Of a stretch of DNA of 40,629 bases, positions 36,355 through 40,629 are shown piece by piece. The notes beneath the pieces were generated by a model, which saw only the letters and a list, made by a program, of their open reading frames with translations, was not told the origin of the DNA and searched no databases. The DNA lies in IMG/VR virus record IMGVR_UViG_3300028800_000179, positions 1 through 40,629 of that record; one strand, given 5' to 3'. Source of the DNA: a virus. Both the position numbers and the translations under genes were made by a program. Position 1 is the first letter of the stretch, and each line of letters starts with the position of its first letter.

Positions 36355-37817
36355 TGAATTACCTGGGTCAACCAGTCTTTCCGTTCACGCCGAACTGGCG
36401 CGACGCCATCAGTCGCGGCATACAGTTCGAGCTCCGACCGGAGGACGTGGGCTACGGCCAGGAATATTTCACACCCACCCAGAGCTGGACAGTCAATCAA
36501 TGGCAACTCAGCGTGGAGCTGCCCACGCCGTCCGACATCGTCGCTTTCAAAGCGTTCGTGGCCGGCCAGGTTGGGCCACTGAAAGGATTCTGGCTGCCCA
36601 TGCCGCTCGCTGCCGCCCAAATAACGGCCGGCGCATCCACGAGCGTCTTTAGCATTGCGGCGGAGGGATTGAGCACCTTTTGGCAGGATCGGCCTGATAC
36701 CACCCTCTTTTTCACTTTCCATGATGGGACGCAGGCAGCGGCACAAATCCAATCCGTGGTGCCGGCTGGCGCCACCGAGACGGTCACCCTGACGGCACCG
36801 TTACCTCAGATACCGGACGCCGGAACGTCGATACAAAAACTGCAGTTCGTCCGGTTCGCCGGCGACAAGCAGCCCTCCAAATTTGTCGCGGAGGGTTATC
36901 AAATCCGGAACATCACATTGATTGAGCTGCCCCTGGAATACGCGGTGCCGTTGGTGGGGTTGCGGCCCATTTTCCTGTTTCATTTTTGGGGCGCAGCGCC
37001 GGTCAATACCCACTGGTATTACACATCATTCGCCTCCCCGGTGGCCAGCGCGGGCCGCATCTATGCCAATTTCCCGGTTGATTTTTCCGACCTGGAGGAC
37101 GCGCACGATGGCACGTCCACGCCTTTGAAGCTGACGGCGAAACCTGATGCGACGTCGCCACTATCGCTATTCCTGCCGGTCCCATTCAGTGGCATCCTTT
37201 ACTGTGAGATTTTCTGTGTGGATTATACGGCGCCGGACGTGCAAACACTAATGTTTAGCGGGCGCGTGGTGAGCGTGGAGGATGGGGGATCGAAATTGAC
37301 GCCGACCTGCGAGTCGCGCCTGGCATATCTGAAACGCAAAATCCTGCGCGCCCTCAAGGGACTGACCTGTGGCAATATTTACTGCGATCCGAAGACGTGC
37401 AAGATCGGCCGAGCGAACGAGCAGACGACGGTGAACATTGTGGCCATCAATGCCGGCCCGCCAATGACCATCGTATGCTCGTTCGCTTTTCCCGCCCTGG
37501 CTGCCAAGTTTCAGGCGTTAAACTTTTTTGCCCAGGGCCTTTTTGAATCCGGGCTCGGGCTCAATTACGAGGCGCGCACCATTCTCGCCTCGACGTGGAA
37601 TGCGGGCACACAACAATTGACGCTCACTTTGAATCTGGCGCTCCAAAAGACGCAACCAGGCGCGCAGGCAGAAGTGACGGATGGCTGCGATCATCAACCC
37701 AGCACTTGCATCGCCAAGAATAATTATCAGCACTTTTTTGGACTGCCCTTTGTGCCGCCGCGTAATCCGACCCTGAAGGGCATCAACGCCAACCCCGTGT
37801 CGCAGGGAGGTAAATGA
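36354..37817 (+). CDS. tail protein with BR0599/DUF2163-type C-terminal domain (487 aa)
   Basis: The C-terminal half carries the family signature: CGNIYCDPKTCKIG, a stretch with FFAQGLFESGLGLNYEARTI, then VTDGCDHQPSTCIAKNNYQH and FFGLPFVPPRNP, with the paired cysteines of BR0599-type proteins. The N-terminal part (GIQFELRPEDVGYGQEYFTP, TPSDIVAFKAFVAGQVGPLK) is a separate beta domain like other tail-tip N-domains, so it appears to be a fusion of two usually separate tip proteins. It starts at TGATG after the exported protein. Confidence 0.75.
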   Translation: MNYLGQPVFPFTPNWRDAISRGIQFELRPEDVGYGQEYFTPTQSWTVNQWQLSVELPTPSDIVAFKAFVAGQVGPLKGFWLPMPLAAAQITAGASTSVFSIAAEGLSTFWQDRPDTTLFFTFHDGTQAAAQIQSVVPAGATETVTLTAPLPQIPDAGTSIQKLQFVRFAGDKQPSKFVAEGYQIRNITLIELPLEYAVPLVGLRPIFLFHFWGAAPVNTHWYYTSFASPVASAGRIYANFPVDFSDLEDAHDGTSTPLKLTAKPDATSPLSLFLPVPFSGILYCEIFCVDYTAPDVQTLMFSGRVVSVEDGGSKLTPTCESRLAYLKRKILRALKGLTCGNIYCDPKTCKIGRANEQTTVNIVAINAGPPMTIVCSFAFPALAAKFQALNFFAQGLFESGLGLNYEARTILASTWNAGTQQLTLTLNLALQKTQPGAQAEVTDGCDHQPSTCIAKNNYQHFFGLPFVPPRNPTLKGINANPVSQGGK

Positions 37818-38284
37818 CCATGCAACAACCTTACTTTAATACACTGGAAAAAATCCTCGCCCTTCAAACTGAAGCGCAGAGCTGGATGGGCACGCCGTTC
37901 GCCCCGAAGGCGATGGTGAAGGGTGCCGGCGTGGACTGTGTCCATCTGGCGGCCGGTATTTATCTCAAGCTCGGCGCCATCGCGGAATTTGTGCCCGGTG
38001 ATTATACGCTCGATGAAGGGAGCCACTTAAAGACTTCCAAGGTGATCGGCTGGTTCGCCAACCACCCGGATTTTGCGCCCGTGGAGGCGCCGTATCTCGC
38101 CGGCGATATACTCTGTTTCAACCTGGCGCAGGTCGGCCACCACGTTGGCATGGTCATCAACGGTAAAGAATTCGTGCATGTCTTCGCTCAACGTGGCCGG
38201 TTTGTCATTGTTTCCAACCTGAGCGAATCATTCTACACCCGCCATATTGTGGCGGCGTACCGGCTCATGAAGGGCGCCGCATGA
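37814..38284 (+). CDS. NlpC/P60 family tail-tip peptidase (156 aa)
   Basis: VDCVHLAAGIY with Cys42 and AQVGHHVGMVI with His109 or His110 give the Cys-His core of NlpC/P60 enzymes, with His122 as possible third residue. In siphophages this protein sits beside the hub and cleaves peptidoglycan peptides during entry. The position before the gpJ-like gene agrees. It is coupled by ATGA on both sides. Confidence 0.82.
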   Translation: MTMQQPYFNTLEKILALQTEAQSWMGTPFAPKAMVKGAGVDCVHLAAGIYLKLGAIAEFVPGDYTLDEGSHLKTSKVIGWFANHPDFAPVEAPYLAGDILCFNLAQVGHHVGMVINGKEFVHVFAQRGRFVIVSNLSESFYTRHIVAAYRLMKGAA

Positions 38285-39864
38285 GCTTTCTTTCCGGAAC
38301 CAAAAACCTGCCCACGCCGCCCCAGAAGAATCTGGGGTTGAGTACCGCCAATGCCGCCACGAATGAACAAGGCGCGCCACTTTTTTATCTGGCCGGCAAA
38401 CGACGGTTCGCGGGCACGTTTCTTTCCGACGCCTTCGACCAGGTCGCAATGGCTGTGGGTGGCGGTGGCAAGGATTCGGGGAAGGGCGGAGGCGGTCGGG
38501 GCACCAATTACTACGCCGGTTGCGGCGTTGCGTTTTGCCATGGACCCGCTGATGGGTTCCACGATTTTTATTTAAACGGCGATCCGGTCTATACTCAAAA
38601 CACGCCTTTGATCCCGATTGTCTTAAGCCAGGCTTCCAATCTGGCCACCTTCCAGACGGCCAATCCCCACGGGGTAACCACCGGTCAGACCGGCGTGGTC
38701 TCCGGAGCTGACCAACCTGAATTCAACGGCATCTTCACATTCACGGTGACCAGCCCAACCGAATTCACTTATACCATTCCCGGTTCTTCGCTTTCGGCTG
38801 AGACCGCAACGGGACCCATCCAGTGTTTCATTACACTCGATCCAGTTTATCGCGGCGCGGAGGATGGACTGATTGTCACCGTCCCGGATTATGGTTTGCT
38901 GGGCATTAACTGGGGTACCCAGACAGCGAATGTCGACCCGTATCTGGCGATCAGTGGCGCAAATCATCCGCCGTACCGTGGCATCACCAATCTCATCCTT
39001 CATCAGTTTTTCTTGGGATTAAACCAATACAACTTCCAGAACGCGGAGGCGATTTTCAGCCGGGTTCCGACGCCGGCTTGGCTCGCCAATCCCGCATGGG
39101 CAAATATCTCCGACGAGGCGAACCCGGCCTGCGTCTTTTACGATCTACTGACGAAGCCATTGGCCGGCTTGGATCTGGTGGACGCTGATTTCTATATGGC
39201 CGGAATGAACGATGCGGCAGAGCAATTTTACAACGAAGGATTGGGAGTCAGCCCATTGTTGACTCGCCAGGATTCAGCGCTCTCGTTTATCCAGCAATTG
39301 TGCCAGGCCGTTGACATGCTGCCCCTCTTGAACGGTGCCGGGCTGTTGTATGGGCTTCCAGTGCGTCCGCCGGCGGATTACAGCGCCCTGTTAACCTTTA
39401 CTGACGCCAACCTGGCCGGGTTGCCGACGCCGACCGGGACCGACTGGAGCACGGCCTTCACCTATACGCGACTCACGTTTCCGAATCGGGACGCGAATTA
39501 CAATAACGATTACGTGGAGTGGCAGGATTTCGGAACGCTGGCCGCCACCCAAAATGTGGGCCAACCGCAGACCTTGAATTTGGACTGGATCACGCGCCGC
39601 GACGTTGCTTTAAAACTCATTGCCGCCTATGGGCCGACCGCCGCGTTGCCCCAGCAAACTGGCAAGCAAACGTTGTTATTTACGCCGGCACTTTGGGCGG
39701 CTGCAGCGCCTGGCACTGTCTTCCGCAATGCCTTCACCAATCCAACTTGCGCACGCGCGAACGGCGTTTTCCGTGTAACGCGCCGGCGTTTTTCAAAGTC
39801 AGCGCAGCCGCTAATGGAAATCGAATACTCGGCTGATCGCAGTTATCTCAATGGGGCTCTATGA
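38281..39864 (+). CDS. gpJ-like tail hub protein with inserted beta domain (527 aa)
   Basis: The N-terminal part has Gly-rich NYYAGCGVAFCHGPADGFHD, typical of hub proteins following NlpC/P60. Residues about 115-180 are an inserted beta domain (ATFQTANPHGVTTGQTGVVS, GIFTFTVTSPTEFTYTIPGS), a known add-on in phage structural proteins. The middle (LLTRQDSALSFIQQLCQAVD) and the C-terminal strand region match the tail-hub core. The next gene appears to continue the hub. Confidence 0.72.
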   Translation: MSFLSGTKNLPTPPQKNLGLSTANAATNEQGAPLFYLAGKRRFAGTFLSDAFDQVAMAVGGGGKDSGKGGGGRGTNYYAGCGVAFCHGPADGFHDFYLNGDPVYTQNTPLIPIVLSQASNLATFQTANPHGVTTGQTGVVSGADQPEFNGIFTFTVTSPTEFTYTIPGSSLSAETATGPIQCFITLDPVYRGAEDGLIVTVPDYGLLGINWGTQTANVDPYLAISGANHPPYRGITNLILHQFFLGLNQYNFQNAEAIFSRVPTPAWLANPAWANISDEANPACVFYDLLTKPLAGLDLVDADFYMAGMNDAAEQFYNEGLGVSPLLTRQDSALSFIQQLCQAVDMLPLLNGAGLLYGLPVRPPADYSALLTFTDANLAGLPTPTGTDWSTAFTYTRLTFPNRDANYNNDYVEWQDFGTLAATQNVGQPQTLNLDWITRRDVALKLIAAYGPTAALPQQTGKQTLLFTPALWAAAAPGTVFRNAFTNPTCARANGVFRVTRRRFSKSAQPLMEIEYSADRSYLNGAL

Positions 39865-40493
39865 ATTTTGAGCGTCTCATCAAATTGCCGGCGACGCTCG
39901 CGCCCGGCGGCAATTTATCACTGGCCGCCTTGGTGCGGCGAAATCATTGTCGCGAAATGGGCGCGGCAGTTTGGCTGGGTCGCAACTTTGCCTTTCAAGG
40001 GACTGCCCCGGAAAGTTATTTCCATCTCGGCGCCGTCCGCCGCTTCGCATTTCATGGTAAACTGACCAGCGATTTGAAGTCAGATTCCCCGCTGCTTCCG
40101 ATTGCAAATCCAATCCCGAAATATGCCACTAACCCGGTTCCCCTCGTTGATGGACCGCAGATCCAATTGGACGGCGTTGATCTGATTTTGCCGGAGCTGT
40201 TTGACTTCGATGCCTTGGTGAACGCTACCCTTTTATTTGTCGGCGATGAAATCCTTTCCATTGCAGCCGCCACCTTGATCGGTCCTGGCGCGTTCGCTCT
40301 TCAGGTTATACGCGGCCGCTTTGGAACAATGATTGCGACTCACTTGGTTGGGGCAGATTTTTTCATCATTCCCCTGGCCGATTTGACGATCCTCCAACAC
40401 CCTTCTTTTGTGCCTGGTGGCACGAGTCTGTTTAAGCTGACCATCGGGGTACAGCAATTAGCGGCTGCGGCCGCATTCGAGGTGGCGCTTTGA
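39861..40493 (+). CDS. second part of a split tail hub / tip protein (210 aa)
   Basis: FVGDEILSIAAATLIGPGAF followed by LQVIRGRFGTMIATHLVGAD is the E-I-x-x-x ... Y/V-x-R-G-x-x-G-T ... H-x-x-G-A series found near the end of gpJ-like hubs, so in this phage the hub is divided between this gene and the one at 38281. They overlap by ATGA. Confidence 0.6.
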   Translation: MNFERLIKLPATLAPGGNLSLAALVRRNHCREMGAAVWLGRNFAFQGTAPESYFHLGAVRRFAFHGKLTSDLKSDSPLLPIANPIPKYATNPVPLVDGPQIQLDGVDLILPELFDFDALVNATLLFVGDEILSIAAATLIGPGAFALQVIRGRFGTMIATHLVGADFFIIPLADLTILQHPSFVPGGTSLFKLTIGVQQLAAAAAFEVAL

Positions 40494-40629
40494 TGGTATT
40501 GCCGGGTGCCTGCAGTCCGGCTGCTGGGCTGCTGCAACCCTATCGTCCTGCCGGCGCTGGGTACCCTTTTCAGCCTGTTTGGGAACCCTTTTCAATCATT
40601 TCTCGCGGTTACGGCGGGAACAGCATCCC
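40493..40629 (+). CDS. start of a further tail-tip gene, cut by the right edge
   Basis: ATG 40493 (TGATG overlap with the previous stop) opens a frame to the end of the window: MVLPGACSPAAGLLQPYRPA and onwards, proline- and glycine-rich. Only 45 residues are visible, so nothing can be said of its function. Receptor-binding or fibre proteins usually follow the hub. Confidence 0.5.
   Translation, partial: MVLPGACSPAAGLLQPYRPAGAGYPFQPVWEPFSIISRGYGGNSI

Noticed and set aside
1-40629. tRNA or rRNA genes
   Set aside because: I noticed no cloverleaf-like sequence with the T-loop GTTCRA pattern in a proper context and no rRNA segments; a dedicated tRNA scan was not possible.

Overview
The window is almost entirely one transposable (Mu-type) phage genome, as a prophage or a phage/metagenomic contig. 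The replication and head genes follow the Mu plan: a DDE transposase, its ATPase partner, small-terminase (DUF3486-like), large terminase, DUF935 portal, protease/scaffold, major capsid, and gp36/gp37-like head-tail genes. The tail genes have no sheath or baseplate. They are a tube protein, a long tape measure, a BR0599-type protein, an NlpC/P60 protein and a gpJ-like hub, which is a siphovirus tail as in the Pseudomonas phages D3112 and B3. The host is probably a GC-rich Verrucomicrobiota-like bacterium. That is an inference from the exported Asn/Thr-rich proteins, the poor use of Shine-Dalgarno sites in late genes, and small repeats of a kind I associate with that phylum. No database search was possible.

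Layout. Bases 1-549 hold no convincing gene. Bases 550-1449 carry a leftward lipoprotein, a small rightward gene and a leftward ribbon-helix-helix (RHH) regulator. A second RHH gene (1533) diverges from it, with repeated operator-like sites and a good promoter between them; this looks like the lysogeny switch. The rightward early operon (1533-3458) carries small proteins, a ParB-like DNA-binding protein and a 47-aa HTH protein, and contains two intrinsic terminators before the transposase (3556) and ATPase (5848). Bases 6933-13087 are accessory early/middle genes: MazG-like, repeat protein, HNH nuclease, ParB/Srx-like, RlpA-like, GemA-like and HTH genes. A 349-base gap (13088-13436) separates these from the late genes.

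Bases 13437-15956 form a cell-envelope cassette: outer-membrane barrel, phosphatase lipoprotein, lipase and holin-like protein. A DNA adenine methylase follows, then packaging (16755-19563), portal and capsid (19714-24062), head completion and tail tube (24644-27612). Three exported proteins (24122, 27888, 30329) and a zinc-finger protein (31027) sit among these. After them come tail chaperones with a probable -1 frameshift (31680-32266), the tape measure (32259), and tail-tip genes to the right edge, interrupted by a fourth exported protein (35452). Neither phage terminus was identified.

Most genes overlap by ATGA or GTGA, so they are probably read as a few long translationally coupled operons. 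The most unusual points are the Sec-exported proteins embedded in the virion operon, the RHH switch, the zinc ribbon plus internal scaffold start in the protease gene, the frameshift, an Asp-to-Glu change in the transposase triad, and a diverged 70-base repeat placed before two gene blocks.
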